DNA from: Marsupella aquatica
Taxonomy: Eukaryota; Marchantiophyta
Assembly: GCA_973895155.1 (NCBI GenBank)
Contig: OZ316891.1
Coordinates: 16,616,001 to 16,680,000 of the forward strand
Reading direction: 5' to 3'
DNA length: 64,000 nucleotides
Shown here: positions 30,865 to 42,439 of the stretch, one piece after another
How positions within the stretch are numbered: the first letter of the stretch is position 1
How the letters are laid out: every line of letters begins with the position of its first letter
Translations under genes and position numbers: made by a program
The notes under the pieces: generated by a model
Database searches by the model: none
Told to the model about the DNA's origin: nothing
The model's input: the letters and a program-made list of their open reading frames with translations, nothing else

Positions 30865-31665
30865 ATGACAAGTGCTATTCTGTCGTTTGCTTCATGGAAT
30901 GTATGCGGGTTGTGTGACCCAAATAGGAAACAGATCGTAAAGAATTGGCTCATCTCACTGAAGATACCACTTACAACACTTGCCTTACAAGAAGTTAAGG
31001 CTGACCAGTTTAGATTAGACATAGCCTTAAGAGCTATTTTGCCCAATTACCAGAATTTCTCTTCTGCTCCGGATGATGGACGTGGAGGAACGTCTTTACT
31101 GCTTCACCCATCGCTTACGGTTATCGAATCAGGGATCATTGACAAGGGGCGGGCAGTTTGGGTACGAGTGGAGCATCCTGAGGGTAATTTTGGCCTGGTA
31201 AGTATTTACGCACCTAATCTGGCCAGGGAGTGGGCGCTGCTCTGGCATGACCTGAAGTCCTCGCTACCGCAAGACAATTGGATAATGTGCGGAGACTTCA
31301 ATATGACAGAAAGAGATACTGATTCTTTGGGTCCTTCCCCTCTCATCCACGGGAGGGAGGAGGAATTATGGAGATTCTTGAAAATGCGTTTCGACTTAGT
31401 GGACGCAATCAGCATTAGCCAGAAATTTACGGGTGCCAACTTTACGTGGAGAAGGATCATCAATGGCGGGATGGTGCAATCACGTCTTGATAGATTCTAC
31501 TTCAGTGAGCAAGGATGGTGGACAGGAAGTGTAGATGAATTACTACATGAGGGGAGCTTGGCTCTCTCAGACCATGACCCATGTATCATCAGATGCCGGC
31601 TTACAGCAGCGGATATTCAAGAGACGCACCGGAAATCAACATACTTTAAAGCTAATGCTCTCTGA
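30865..31665 (+). pseudogene. LINE ORF2 endonuclease domain
   Basis: It starts at ATG 30865, 36 bp after ORF1. The catalytic residues of AP-type endonucleases are visible: SWNVCG (N12), LQEVKAD (E43), CGDFNMTERD (D145, N147) and LSDHDPC (S236, D237, H238). The domain itself is uninterrupted. A frameshift near 31655 breaks the link to the reverse transcriptase. Confidence 0.85.
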
Positions 31666-31858
31666 AACTTGAACTCCTGCACAACTACTCTGATGATGAT
31701 CTCAAAGATTTTGCAACCACTGAGGAACAGGTAAGGATTGTTGAGCATGAGGATGCCACGCAAAGTAGATGTCTCTCACGTATCAAATGGCTGGGCCAGG
31801 GAGATGAGCCATCAAAATTCTACTTTGCCACGCTAAAAACCAGAGAACGAGAGAGACC

Positions 31859-33479
31859 ATGTCTGAGCTACTGCTAGATGATGGCAGGATAATTACTCAA
31901 GAGAGTCTAAAGATGGCTGAGATCGAAAAGCAATTTGGGGCCCTATATGAGGCGCATGACGACGTGACAAGTAGTCAGTCCCGGGAGGTTCAGGCCGCGC
32001 GGAGGAGGTTGTTCTCAAACACACGGAAGGCTCTCCCTGCCACGGATCTCTCAAAGCTAGAGCAACCACCTACAATGGAGGAGGTGAAGGATACATTATG
32101 GTTGTTCCCGACTGATAAATCACCGGGGCCTGACGGATTAACAGCTGAAGTGTTCAAGAAGTGTTGGGACTTCTTAAACGAGGATCTGTTGAGTATGATT
32201 CTCGCGTTCTGGAGGACCGGTGAACTGGCGTGCAACGTGAAGCAGGGGATTATCAAGTTAATTCCCAAGAAGGCGGATAAAAGGAGACTGAAGGACTGGA
32301 GGCCTCTCAGGATGCTCAACACGACCTACAAGATTATAGCCAAACTCCTAGCCAGCCGCTTAAAACCGCTGCTAAACCAACTGATCAGCCCCCAGCAATC
32401 CGGTTTTATTCTAGGAAGACACATTCTTGAGAACATTTCCATAGCGTGGCTTACAGCGGACTGGGTAAGAAACAAAAAGGAAAAATCCTTATTCCTCAAG
32501 CTCGACTTTGAGAAAGCCTTCGATCGGGTCAACCATATGTACATTTGGGAGTCCATGCACCTCTTGGGACTCGGGAGTCACTTCATCAGGCTCTCAGGTC
32601 ACTGGTTACGGGGGCAAGCTCTAAGATTCACATTAATGGCCTCTTTTCTAAGGACATTTGAATGCTGAGAGGCGTACGTCAAGGCTGTCCACTCTCTCCT
32701 CTATTGTTTGTGCTCTCGACCCAACCATTCATGGATTTCTTAGATGGAGAACTGGCACAAGGCACCTTGAGAGGAATTCAGATATCGGAGGTGCTGACGA
32801 TATGCTACAAGTTCTTTGTTGATGACCTCAGCATGTTTATTCCTGCTTCTCCCAAGGATTTTCTTGGGGCCAGACTAGTTATCGAGTGCTATGAGCTGGC
32901 ATCGGGGGCCAACTGAATTTGCATAAGTCGACCGTTATTCCCTTGGGACTCAATGAGATCCCGGAATGGTTGGTTGAGACAGGTTGCACTATTAGCCTGA
33001 AAGGGGAAATTCAGAAGTACTTGGGTGCTCCGTTGGGTCGGGGTATACAGGCCTCTACGCTCCACACCTTCTGTCTCGATCAAATCAAATCCAGGCTCTC
33101 TACGTGGGCCACCCGGTTCTTATCATTCACTGGCAAGACCATACTGGTTAAGCATGTTCTTCAAGCTGTACCCATTTACCATATGATGTTCCTACATTCT
33201 TCGAGTGCTCTGGCCAGGAAAATGGTGGCTCTATGCAGTGACTTCCTTTGGGGTTACAACGCTGCAGGGGGGAGAAAGGTGCCACTGGTGGCCTGGGGAA
33301 CATTGGCCCGCCCCAAGGTGGATGGGGGGCTAGGCTTCAAGGAATTCAGAAGGTATTCGGACACACTCCTAGCACAATGGTTCTACCAAGCACTTGATCA
33401 TCCGGACTCAGACTGGGCTAAACTCTACTACGAGAACTTGAAGATGGCAAAATGGGGCAAACACACCCAACCAAGCTAA
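31859..33479 (+). pseudogene. LINE ORF2 reverse transcriptase, frameshifted
   Basis: Three frames overlap in order. 31859–32668 has DKSPGPDGLTAEVFKKCW, PKKADKRRLKDWRPL and LKLDFEKAFDRVNH. 32662–32916 has RGVRQGCPLSPLLFVL and FVDDLSMF. 32919–33479 has HKSTVIPLG and YLGAPLGRG. These are the conserved RT blocks; the catalytic box reads F-V-D-D. Shifts near 31855, 32665 and 32916 inactivate it. Confidence 0.85.
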
Positions 33480-34071
33480 GAGCAAAACTTGAGCAAAAGG
33501 CTTTGCACAAACTTTGGCATGAACCTAGCCCACGGCAGCAATACTACATGAGAGATGTGAACCCCATGAAGAAATATCGAGAACAAGAATACTTATCTAG
33601 CACTATCTCAGTACAACTTAGACAACTTATTGCTCAGTATAGACTAAGCTCACACCACCTTGAAGTAGAACAAGGGAGATGGAAGGATATTGACAGGAAA
33701 AAGAGGGTTTGTCAACTATGTGATAGCCCTAGTATAGAGAATGAATATCATGTATTCATTGCTTGCAAGTTTTATGAGGGGGTTAGGATGGCATCTCAAA
33801 TCTTGGTGAAAGATTTGTATGCATTGTTTGGTCTGCCCCCTCAGCAACTTGGAAGATATATCTTTGCGGTGGATAGGGAAAGGAGAATAGGTTTGGAAAA
33901 TCTTTCAGGGCTCTCTAGGTCCATAGTTTCTTTGAGGACATAGTTGTCCTCTTCTGAGCAATCTCTTTTGGTTGCTCTTTTCTTTGATTGCATTGTACTT
34001 TACTTTTTGTGGCAGCTCCTTTGACTTTCATGGTCCCGGAGCTTAATACATTACCATTACCATTACCATTA
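33457..34071 (+). mobile_element. 3' end of a different LINE nested inside the L1
   Basis: The L1 frame breaks at about 33456 and resumes near 34081. The inserted sequence encodes a reading frame to 33943 with RLSSHHLEVEQGRW and RVCQLCDSPSIENEYHVF (a C-x-x-C…H-V-F-x-x-C knuckle typical of the C-terminus of a non-L1 LINE). A short 3' UTR follows, then a tail of four TTACCA/CCATTA units (34050–34071). An imperfect 10-bp flank (GGCAAAATGG before, GGAGAAATGG after) may be the target duplication. This is a 5'-truncated insertion. Confidence 0.7.
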
Positions 34072-34280
34072 GGAGAAATGGCTATTCCTTCTCTGATTGC
34101 CTCCTATTGTGTTACCCTCGCTCCTTCAGCGGCTTGAGCTACACTGGCAGTCTCTGGAAAGCCTGGGAAGCACTCCGTACTCACTTGTTATTTTCGCCTG
34201 CTGGTGCTGCTGTGGCCGCTTGGTGGAGCATTGATGATATTGTCAGGTGTCTAGAAGGGTTCTAGGATCTTCCAGAAGAC

Positions 34281-35063
34281 ATGAAAGGTAGGCTGATCCG
34301 GACTTGCGGACGAATGGGTTTGAGAAAGGTTTCTGACCTCAGATGCTGGGGTGGCAACACTCCGGAATTTGCCCGACACAAGCTCAACAAGATCAGAGGT
34401 TTGGACCCGGAATTGGAGGCGCTGTGCATTTCCTTTGTGAGAAGAATCAGAAGGATCTCGGATGACAAAGAGGCTGGTTCTTCAGCAACATGCTGGATCT
34501 GGGCGGACAAAAAGGAGAGAATGAGCAAATTTGCCCTGCCTAATGCTAGAGCATACCAACTCCTGCGCACGAAAGGTTATGACTTTACTAGGCTCAACAG
34601 AATCTGGTCGCTTCATCTCTCTGATCTGGAATGGAGTAAACTTTGGCACTCACTATGGGCGTCTGATCTCCCCACGAAGTCTCGCACATTTCTCTGGAGA
34701 GTGATTGCACAAGGGCTCTTCACTAACATACGGGCTTTGCGGATGGGTAAGAGTGATGGTACTTGTGGTCTGTGCCGTAATGCTCTTGAGAGTATACCCC
34801 ACATTTTCTTTACATGCAAGCTTGCTGCCAAAGGTTGGGATTTGGTTGCCAGGACTTTTCCAGATTTGATCACTTGGCCAGCAGTTGATCTGAGAGTTCT
34901 AATGGAGGCATTTCAGGGCCACAGCCTAGCTCGTTCACTGATCGTTTTCATGGCGTATCAAGTACTCTGGCACATTTGGCTTGCTCGGAATGACAGTGTA
35001 TTCAATAATGGCAGAAGCAGATGTTTTGACCTGTTGAAGATATTTACGGAGGTCATTGATTAA
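34281..35063 (+). pseudogene. LINE ORF2 C-terminal Cys-rich region
   Basis: After the nested insertion the frame resumes at about 34081, meets a stop near 34264, and then continues as 260 codons. It contains TKSRTFLWRVIAQGLFTN and GTCGLCRNALESIPHIFFTC, the zinc-binding segment (zf-RVT) common in plant L1 elements, then WHIWLARNDSVFNN. It may contribute to RNA binding. It ends 100 bp before the LINE 3' end. Confidence 0.8.
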
Positions 35064-35459
35064 CTCCATGGACTGTGTGAGGATTTAGGCCCCTGCAATA
35101 GGCGCACACGGTTGCTGTGGATCAAGGAGGAAATTATTAAGGAACGCTTGAACTGGGCCCCCCGGGCGGAGGCTCCGTTCTCCTCTTCCTCCTGACTTCC
35201 TACTTCAGTCCTAGCCCACTAGACTTAGACTTTTTGTGCCTCACTAGTGGGATGCATTAGATAGAACCGGTATCTAGGGCTTAGCATGGTTGCTGATACC
35301 TTATGGCCTTCTCGTGATAGGCCGAGCTTATCACGCCTTAAGCTTACCAAGCACTCCTCAAGTCCGAGTCAAAGCTAAAAGTTAAGCATGCCAAATATTT
35401 GATACTGGCAATCGGTTTTACGGGCCCAAGGTTGACAACCATAACTCACTTGGACTAAT

Positions 35460-35646
35460 CTGGTGGTATGTTAGGTGTCGTGCCACCAGCCTATGCGTGA
35501 ACTTCCATCATTATTGGCCTAATCATTATGACTAACTAATTTAGTGTTGAACATTATGCTAATAACTACAGACTCCTAGTCTACTTTGTACGTACTAAAT
35601 ATGGATTAAGCCGTATTACTGATTACCAGGCGTGCTGGCGGCATCA
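35460..35646 (-). repeat. LTR-like dispersed repeat, copy 1
   Basis: Minus-strand sequence from TGATGCCGCCAGCACGCCTGG through GTAATCAGTAAT and TTATTAGCATAA to about 35460 matches plus-strand 47556–47720. It begins with TG at the exact edge of the composite insertion, which suggests the start of an LTR. Confidence 0.65.
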
Positions 35647-35651
35647 CACCA

Positions 35652-35850
35652 TGCCAATGATCGCACATTGGACATCATCTCTGATTTCCATAGTACCGGT
35701 ACAAGGTTGGTAAGTGGAGAAATATGATCGCGTTGGACACACGTGATAAGAGGAACCCAAATCCAACATTCATTTATTGTCATACACAGAATTCATAGCA
35801 CCAATACATAGCACTTCAACAACATCCTCATTATCAACAATCACAATACC
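35652..35850 (-). pseudogene. Copia protease
   Basis: Translation gives WMLDLGSSYHVCPTRSYFSTY and then GTMEIRDDVQCAIIGMV. The catalytic D-(T/S)-G is altered to D-L-G. It continues directly into the integrase at 22798 once the composite insertion is removed. Confidence 0.75.
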
Positions 35851-35899
35851 AATTGACGATGAGGATGCACCATTGAAAGCAAGATGCTTCTGTTGTGAC

Positions 35900-36660
35900 A
35901 GAGAATCACAATTTCACTTGGTGTGGCCCTTCTCATGGCAATGCCACCACTGAACTTTCTTACTACAAGACTTAGATTTAGATCTACTATGTGATTTAGA
36001 TATAGACTGATCCGTAATACTCTCCATTGATATGCCTCTAACCACTAAGGCAATAGACTCATTATCACGGCCAGAAAGTTGTCGCTTGCTCCATTCTACA
36101 AGAACGGTAGTCTTTAGTGCCTCATCCAACTTCAATGTAGACTTGTCATGTGCACAATGATTGTCCCCAACGTTGAATAGCTTTGAGAAAGCGACATCAA
36201 TAAGTGCATTGCAAGATACTCATTGGTCAACCTGTCTCCCGCCATGGTCACCTTGTGCACAATCTCATCAAAAAGACTTAGGTGATCAGGCATGTTGCCA
36301 CCATCCTTCAACTTCAACCTAAACAGTAGCTCCAAGTGATAAATGCAAGTAGTCAATGAAGTACTCTAGTATAACTAAGTGAGCATATCCCAGATCTTCT
36401 TGGCGTTATGATCTATCCCCAACACATACTTGAGAATGTTGTTTGCCAAGAACAACTCAATTGTACTACATGCCTGCATCGACATGTCTTCCCACTCCTC
36501 ATATGTTAGATTAAAGGGCTTCACTCCAATGATGGTCTTCTCAAGACCCTGCTGGATGAACATGTTGGTCACCTTTTGAGTCTAGAGGCTGAAGCTGACC
36601 TTCTCGTCAAACTTCTCCGCCTCAAACTTTGGCGCCGCAAGCTTTCAAGAAGCCATGGAT
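35900..36660 (-). pseudogene. Copia gag with zinc knuckle
   Basis: Three frames read MTNMFIQQGLEKTIIGVKP, LFDEIVHKVTMAGDRLTNEY and a Ser/Lys-rich stretch with WWHCHEKGHTK (knuckle C/W-x-x-C-x-x-x-G-H). The probable start (MAS) is near 36656. Several in-frame stops are present. This is the UBN2-type gag of plant copia elements. Confidence 0.75.
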
Positions 36661-37179
36661 GCTGCCACAAACACATAGGAAACACACAACCAAAATGCCT
36701 CCACCCAAAAATTCACCAAAAAATGAAAGTTGGCAAATATGGAAATAGAATGCACCACTATGTAGCCTGCAAGGTACACTGCCAAGATCAGAAAATGATT
36801 TGGCAAAAACTTCTTCAACAAAAACTTATTCAACCCGGAGCAGAGGGGGGTCAAAATGGTCGTTTTGACACCCGTCGGGTATCGCCCCAAAAATATTTTT
36901 CACCAGCAATGCACAAATCAATCTCATTAGCCCGTGCTCAACTCCCTTAAGTATCCCCTTGCAAAGTCTCACAAAAATGTTCTTCGGACTCTACAATCGC
37001 CAAATTTGGAAATTTTGGCTAAAATTCAGCTTTGGAAAAGTATGTTTTCTAGGGAATCTTTGTACAATCAGTCGTACAGCAAAAAGCACTGGATGCTAAC
37101 ATGTGGAGGAATGGATGTTCAAGATGCAATAAAACAAGGAATTAAAAGAAAACACAAATTAAAAGAAAGCCTCAAGTGA

Positions 37180-37850
37180 AGAGCATTCCTTCGTGCAAAA
37201 AGGCCCCTAAACAACCAATTCCTTAAGGGCTCGCGACCCCTACGCGACACTTGTAATCTGCTTCCCCTCATTGCTTGCTTGTACCATCTCGGGTACAAGG
37301 GACCATTAAAGCCCCCCCTCATACCTCCTGCTCGTCCCTCCTTGAATGTACCTGCATAGAGCTTTGGCCCCAATTAAAGTAGAGCTCTCGGAAGAAGGGA
37401 GCTTCAAACCCCCTCTTCCCTCCCTCTTCCACTTTGGGCCTTTGGCCCCTAACACTTAAATTCTCCCAAAGGGAAGGAGCATTAAAGCTCCCCTCTCGCC
37501 CCTCCTTTAAGCTGCTGCATAGGGCCTCATGTAGATCTCCCTGTACACTTGCTCATTGGCCCTGCATAGGGCTTCAGCCCAAGTCAATAAGTGCTCCCGA
37601 GGGGAGGGAGCCTTGTGCTTCCCCCTCCTCCTAGCTTGAGCCCTCCTTAATTAAAAGCTTCTGAGCCCTCTTGGCTTGCGCGTAGGGCGTCATGCCCCTT
37701 GTAAAGTGCTCCCAAGAGGAGGGAGCTATGAACTCCCCCTTCCCTCCTTCTCCTTGTGCTTCCCCTTGCCCTAAATGCTTTGCATAGGGCCTTGGGCCTA
37801 GGCACACTTTGGACCTTGAGCTGGCTCTTGCCCCCCTTCTTCGTACGTAA
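37180..37850. repeat. Degenerate tandem repeat in the copia 5' region
   Basis: Variants of TGCATAGGGC…GGCC, AAGTGCTCCC(A/G)AG(A/G)GGAGGGAGC and TTCCCCCTCCTCC recur at roughly 110–140 bp spacing. It lies between the 5' LTR/PBS and gag. It is either internal to this copia family or a later insertion. The reading frames crossing it are not credible genes. Confidence 0.5.
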
Positions 37851-38370
37851 TGAGTGTACCCAAAATACCGGCCATGTCGCCGCAAAAAGTTGCATGCAAC
37901 GACCACAAAGGAAAAATTGAAGGAAAAAAAACATGCACCTTTTCAAAGGAAAATCTCAACGTTTCCCACGAGAAACCACAACCCCACCGACCCCACAAGT
38001 GATAATCTAATCACTAAAAGCCATAGCCAAAAGTTCTGAGCACTTAAGAAAACAATATTAAACTCTAAACAAGATTACTCGGCACACAAATGATGAAAAG
38101 CAGTGAGACTTTCACCAAAATGTAGTGCCCGCCTATGCGCATAAAAGATTGCTAGATTGTCCTCTTGACAATACTTAAAAGAACAAAGACACATCCAACA
38201 CTCCAAGCTAAAGCTGCAACCAGAAAACCATCACCGCTTTCAAACAAAACTCCAACGCAAAACAACCAGTGAAATGATCAGACAATCATCAACAATGATT
38301 CAATTTTTCACCATGATCCAACACAACGATCACTCTCACCATTGCCCACGCCACCAAACCATGAACACAA

Positions 38371-38383
38371 AGGTTTGATACCA
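38371..38383 (-). other. Copia primer-binding site
   Basis: On the minus strand TGGTATCAAACCT begins two bases after the 5' LTR. Plant copia elements typically have TGGTATCAGAGCC, complementary to the 3' end of initiator tRNA-Met; this copy has drifted after the eighth base. Confidence 0.75.
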
Positions 38384-38385
38384 CT

Positions 38386-38675
38386 TGTAAGAAACCGTTG
38401 GCTCCAGACTAGACATAAATGCGGAACATGAGAGGCACTCAATTAGACGCTACACCGACAAGATACCCCGAGTGGAGAAACTCCTGAAGGATCCATAGCA
38501 TATGAGAGTACATGTGAAGAATGAGGGAGAAAGTGCTCTCCCTCTAACCTATACCCCCAAAGGGGGCCAAGATGTGTGGGCCTAAACTGATCTTATCCTA
38601 ATGTAATCTAGGGTAAACTAAGCCTAGTAAGGCCACACTAACTAAGCCAAGAACCAAAGTCAATTCCTATTTTCA
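38386..38675 (-). repeat. Copia 5' LTR
   Basis: About 290 bp, matching 15930–16229 over its length, including the GTAATCTAGGG and CATAGCATATGAGAG blocks. The outer end is adjacent to TGCCT, which is also found outside the other LTR. The first bases of the LTR (minus-strand TGAAAATAGG versus TGTTAG) have diverged. Confidence 0.8.
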
Positions 38676-39159
38676 TGCCTCCCTTGCCGTTGCTTGCCTC
38701 GTTGCCTCGCTTGCCACTGCCTGGGCGCATCTCATGCCTCCTGGCTCCCCCTCGTTGCCTTCCTGCCTGACACCTCCCCTTCGCTGGCCTTGTCACAGTT
38801 GCGACAGCACCTTGGTCTAGGCGTCCTCGCTATCTGGAGGACCATTTAAAGCGTTGAAAATATGACCTTTATAACTTTTAGGAACCCGATTTACATTTAA
38901 TATTAACTCATATGATCAATTTCCCTACTATCATATCAAATTTCATTAAAAGACTCCATTTAGCGTTGATTTTTCTTTTGTGGTCAAAGTTTCAACTAAC
39001 AATATTATTCTACCCATTTATTCACTCTTAGCAATCTAGTGTGTCGCCTAGTCGTAGAAGTCAACTGTACCTTAACACTTAGCTCTAGCGTCGCTAACTC
39101 TGGCGCCAAGCTCCTCTATGGTCCAATCGCGGAACGGCCATCCAGTGAGGACTAAGCAT

Positions 39160-40425
39160 GGGGAAACTAGTGGGCAACGAGGTGTTGTACTTGCCAAGGC
39201 AATGCACTAAGCTGGTGACGCACACTAAAGACTTAGACTAGCTTGGGGCTGGTCGGGTCATGGGAAGGGGTCGGGCTCAAGGTGGACCTTCCGGACCCCC
39301 GGACGGACTTTGAGTTTTGAGGGCTTGAGTGGGACCTCCTTTTGGGCCCAAGACTAACGAAGTTTACTTCATGTGCAATGGACGCTTGGCACATGAGTTA
39401 CGGCGTGGCCCAAGTGCGGCCGCCTGGGACACCCAAGTGGAAATGGGTTCTGAGGGCCCAGGCATGAGCACTGGGTTGGCCCAATCACAATAGGCTAAGA
39501 CACTCTATCTATGGACGCCTAGCTAGAAAGTTATGGGCATAACAAGTTAGTTACATGTCCATGCATGCGGGTTGGGGTCCAGGTGAGGGGCCAAAATTTG
39601 TGGACTAAAGTAGGTCCGGGGTGGCAAGTCTCCAGAAACATATATGAGGGAGTGGTGTCTCCCTGGGGACCAAGGGTGAGCCCAAGTCATGAGCCACGGT
39701 GGTCGCAACACCAAGGGGAGACGACAAATGGAAACAACGATAACTTGCCAAATCCTGCCAAAATAGCAGCCAAGCCGCGTTCAATTTCCCATGGGAGCTT
39801 GCGTTGGAGAGGCAAGGCCAAGTAGGCATGGAGGTTGAGTTCCAAGTGCACTTGGCCCCTAGGCTATCGGTTGAGTGAGAACCGTGAGTTGGTTGTTGGA
39901 GTCGGGGCCATTCTGGTCCCAACATTTTAGTACAAGCTATGCTATTTGGACCATGAACATGTCCTAGGGGCAGAGCGGTCATCCATTAATAGATAGGTAC
40001 ATGGGGAAGCACGGGATGCAACCAATGAGGGACTGTTTTGGACAAACAATGGGTTTCGGCTCTGGCTCTGGCTCTAGCTTATGGCAAAGCCATGCGGGCC
40101 AACCCAAAGGACCTATTTTCTGATTTACTTACCAATGTATGTTGAGCTTGAGTTAGGATGCTAGTCTTGGAATGTCTAGATCCTTTAGTTTACTTATCGG
40201 AGCGCTTGGTTGCTTGTGCAAACAATGAGGATCGTTGAGCAATGGTCGCGTTAGGAGCAAGTGCAGTTTCGTATGGGAGTGGCCGTCGGGGGTGCAAGAG
40301 GCATCAAGTTGCTTTCTCAAGGAGTTCCACGGAGGCGGTCAGGCACCAAGGGCACTTAGGCGTGGGTGCTAGGATTGGTGAGGGCACTGGGTGGCAAGGT
40401 CCACCACTTGTGGTAAAATAGCAAT
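39160..40425. mobile_element. Left-truncated relative of the long-inverted-end element
   Basis: This is the reverse complement of 18699–20050 with moderate divergence. Its right end finishes TGGGTGGCAAGGTCCACCACTT like the other copy. The left inverted end is missing; homology stops near 39160. It is noncoding. Confidence 0.65.
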
Positions 40426-40962
40426 TGCTTGCATAGACACTGGGCCAGAGTTGCGCTAGGTTGGAATCCAAAAATCCTAGCAGGATTTTGTGGGGACTTA
40501 GTACTTTGACGTGTTTGGAGGCCAGGTCAACTACGTGCAGACTTTGTCGTTGGAGACATGGTTAAGAACACTTGATCAAAGAGTGGCCAAAAGACTCTCC
40601 CCACCAAGGGGAGGGCTCAAGTTTAGATTAAATAGAAGGAAATCAGATCAACTTCCCTAGACAAGTGCTACAAGGAAGGTGATGAAGACATGGTGGTCGC
40701 GCGAACGGTTGGCCACTGCGGCAAATACATCTAGTGTAGAGCGATCCTCCAAAGGACAAGTCAAGCAAGGACAGCACCAACAACTACAGGTTTGCTCATA
40801 GTCTATGTGACAACAACAGGAGCTCTCCCGTTTCCTTTAGCACCCAACATAGCATTTCAACCATTTAGCATTTGTTTCAAAAAATTGTATTCTTATTTAT
40901 CATCGCAACCTACAAAATGTTTCTCCAAAGATTCTCACTACTCATCTCTCAACAAGATAGAT

Positions 40963-41386
40963 AAGTTATCAGTCATTTTCATCAGTCTACCTGATATCAA
41001 CTGCCACCTCATCTCAGAGAGGCCGCCAAGTTGCAATGTGAGAAAAAAAATGAAAAACAAATTTGAGGAAAAAAGTATTTTTGTTTGAAATTTTTTTTCC
41101 GCCATGGGGCGTCCGTACCGTACGGACACCTCATCTTGGCGAGGCCAGTTGAGATGGGAGAAATTTTTGGGGGATTTTTTTGGTTTATTATTTTTTGGTG
41201 GTTTTTTTTGGTCCGTATGCCCATCTCGACGAGGTCAGCCAAGATTGAGTCAACCTCAGTTGCCCAGCTGAGATGAGCGGAGGTTTGAAGGTCTCATCTC
41301 AACTCCTCAGTTGAGATTATGAAATGTTTGAGATAACTGATATTAGCCACTGATATAAGTTATCAGTGGTTGATAACTGATGATGT
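40963..41386. mobile_element. MITE-like element, copy B
   Basis: Ends GATAAGTTATCAGTCATT… and …GGTTGATAACTGATGATG are imperfectly inverted. It shares with 17980–18426 the palindrome GTCCGTACCGTACGGAC, the GGCGAGG(T/C)CAG phrases and the CAACTGAGAT-like end. Near 41340–41385 there are extra nested TTATCAGT inverted copies. No coding capacity. Confidence 0.65.
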
Positions 41387-41389
41387 TGT

Positions 41390-42435
41390 GTACCCCTCTC
41401 TCAACCCATCAAGAAGCTCTCTTTGTTGTTATCCTATCACTTGAATTCTTGTTTTCATTTGCTTTGTTTTCAACTTTCTTCATGTTGTATCGTTTCCCCT
41501 TAGCCGTTATGCCCAACTAACATTGTGATCAATTCTAGAACATGCTCACTCCATAGCCTTCTCTATAATGCAATTCTTTGATTCTTAGCTGATCATGCAC
41601 ATGTTATAGCCCTATCTTGAGCAATTACTTCTCCTGCACAATGGCCTCCTGAATGAATGCATGTCTACTGCCAATATCAATCCACATCAAATACTGGAGA
41701 CACCAACTTCAAAAGAAACACGTTAAACCAACAACAATGCTCAATCGGTCATCTTGCTCTTGAGAGATCCCACTCTTAGCTATCTGACGCTGAAGAGATG
41801 CAATTCCCTTGGACCATCCTCTTTCTCATTCTCCCTCTTTCTTGTTGACAACAACATTTGGTTTACATCGCTCTATCCATTCTCATCCAAATCTCATCAT
41901 CGAAAGCCGTCGACCAACGAAGGCAAAACAAAAACAATTCCCATGGGACCAGGGAAAAAAATTCATTGAATCAATCACACCAGCAATCTAACCAACGGTG
42001 AAGAACAACATCAAACATTCTTTCGAGGTGTCTATATGTTCATGCACTGCACTTCCTGTTGTCCCTTTTGCTACAATCTTGGCTCAAAATGATGACAACG
42101 GTGATGGCTCAGTACGTCAATTTCCTTCCACATTGATTTCTCCTCCCACAATACCACACCCAATGAACAACAATGCCCCTCCCCCTTCCACAAGTCCCAA
42201 AGTCATCTCTAACCTCTGCGCGCATGAACTGACCTTATGAAGTTTGAACCTTCAATTGCCATGTGTTGCTTCCAGGTAAATTGAAGGAAAAACTCTTAAC
42301 CCTTCTTATCTTCCCTCCCTTCTTCTTTTGTCCTATTGGTGTTTCTTCTCCATTTTTAAATCCCTCACCAAACACAAACCACCATCAAGCATTTACAATT
42401 CAGAAATAAAGTATTCTTTTCCTCTCCTCCATTAT
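41390..42435. other. Spacer with no supported gene
   Basis: AT/CT-rich sequence with only short unrecognised frames. I see nothing that can be annotated. Confidence 0.4.
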
Positions 42436-42439
42436 CCGA

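Larger units (their letters stand above)
28387..35170 (+). mobile_element. L1-type LINE retrotransposon, degenerate
   Basis: ORF1 (28387–30828) and ORF2 (from 30865) follow each other on the plus strand, as in plant L1 elements. ORF1 has a DUF4283-like RNA-binding region and a CCHC knuckle; ORF2 has an AP-type endonuclease, a reverse transcriptase and a C-terminal Cys-rich segment. In-frame stops and at least four frameshifts make it inactive. No poly(A) tail is visible at the 3' end, which lies around 35170–35260. It sits inside the composite insertion, making it one of the youngest layers. A second, different LINE end is nested at 33457–34071. Confidence 0.85.
22799..35646. mobile_element. 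12.8-kb composite insertion in copia protease/integrase
   Basis: The copia frame is interrupted precisely: it reads IIGMV at 35652 and resumes RHMGTIKFQ at 22793. CACCA flanks the insert on both sides (22794–22798 and 35647–35651), consistent with a 5-bp target duplication. The right edge begins TGATGCC on the minus strand like an LTR, but the left edge lacks a matching CA end. The block is therefore probably a decayed LTR element that took in a solo LTR and a LINE. It contains a gag-like ORF (minus), a tandem duplication and the LINE. Confidence 0.65.
15930..38675 (-). mobile_element. Ty1/copia retrotransposon split by nested insertions
   Basis: LTRs at 15930–16229 and 38386–38675 are clearly homologous and flanked outside by TGCCT (15925–15929 and 38676–38680). 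A primer-binding site similar to that for initiator tRNA-Met follows the 5' LTR (38371–38383 on the minus strand, TGGTATCAAACCT). A polypurine tract AAGGTGGAGA precedes the 3' LTR (about 16231–16243). Coding remnants lie in the correct order: gag (36656–35900), protease (35850–35652), integrase (22798–22060, then 18690–18440), RT (17950–17010) and RNase H (16702–16352). Many stops and frameshifts are present. One original insertion of about 5–6 kb has been expanded to 22.7 kb by later insertions. Confidence 0.85.

Noticed and set aside
37119-37998. Minus-strand frames in the copia 5' region
   Set aside because: They follow a degenerate tandem repeat and match no retroelement domain.
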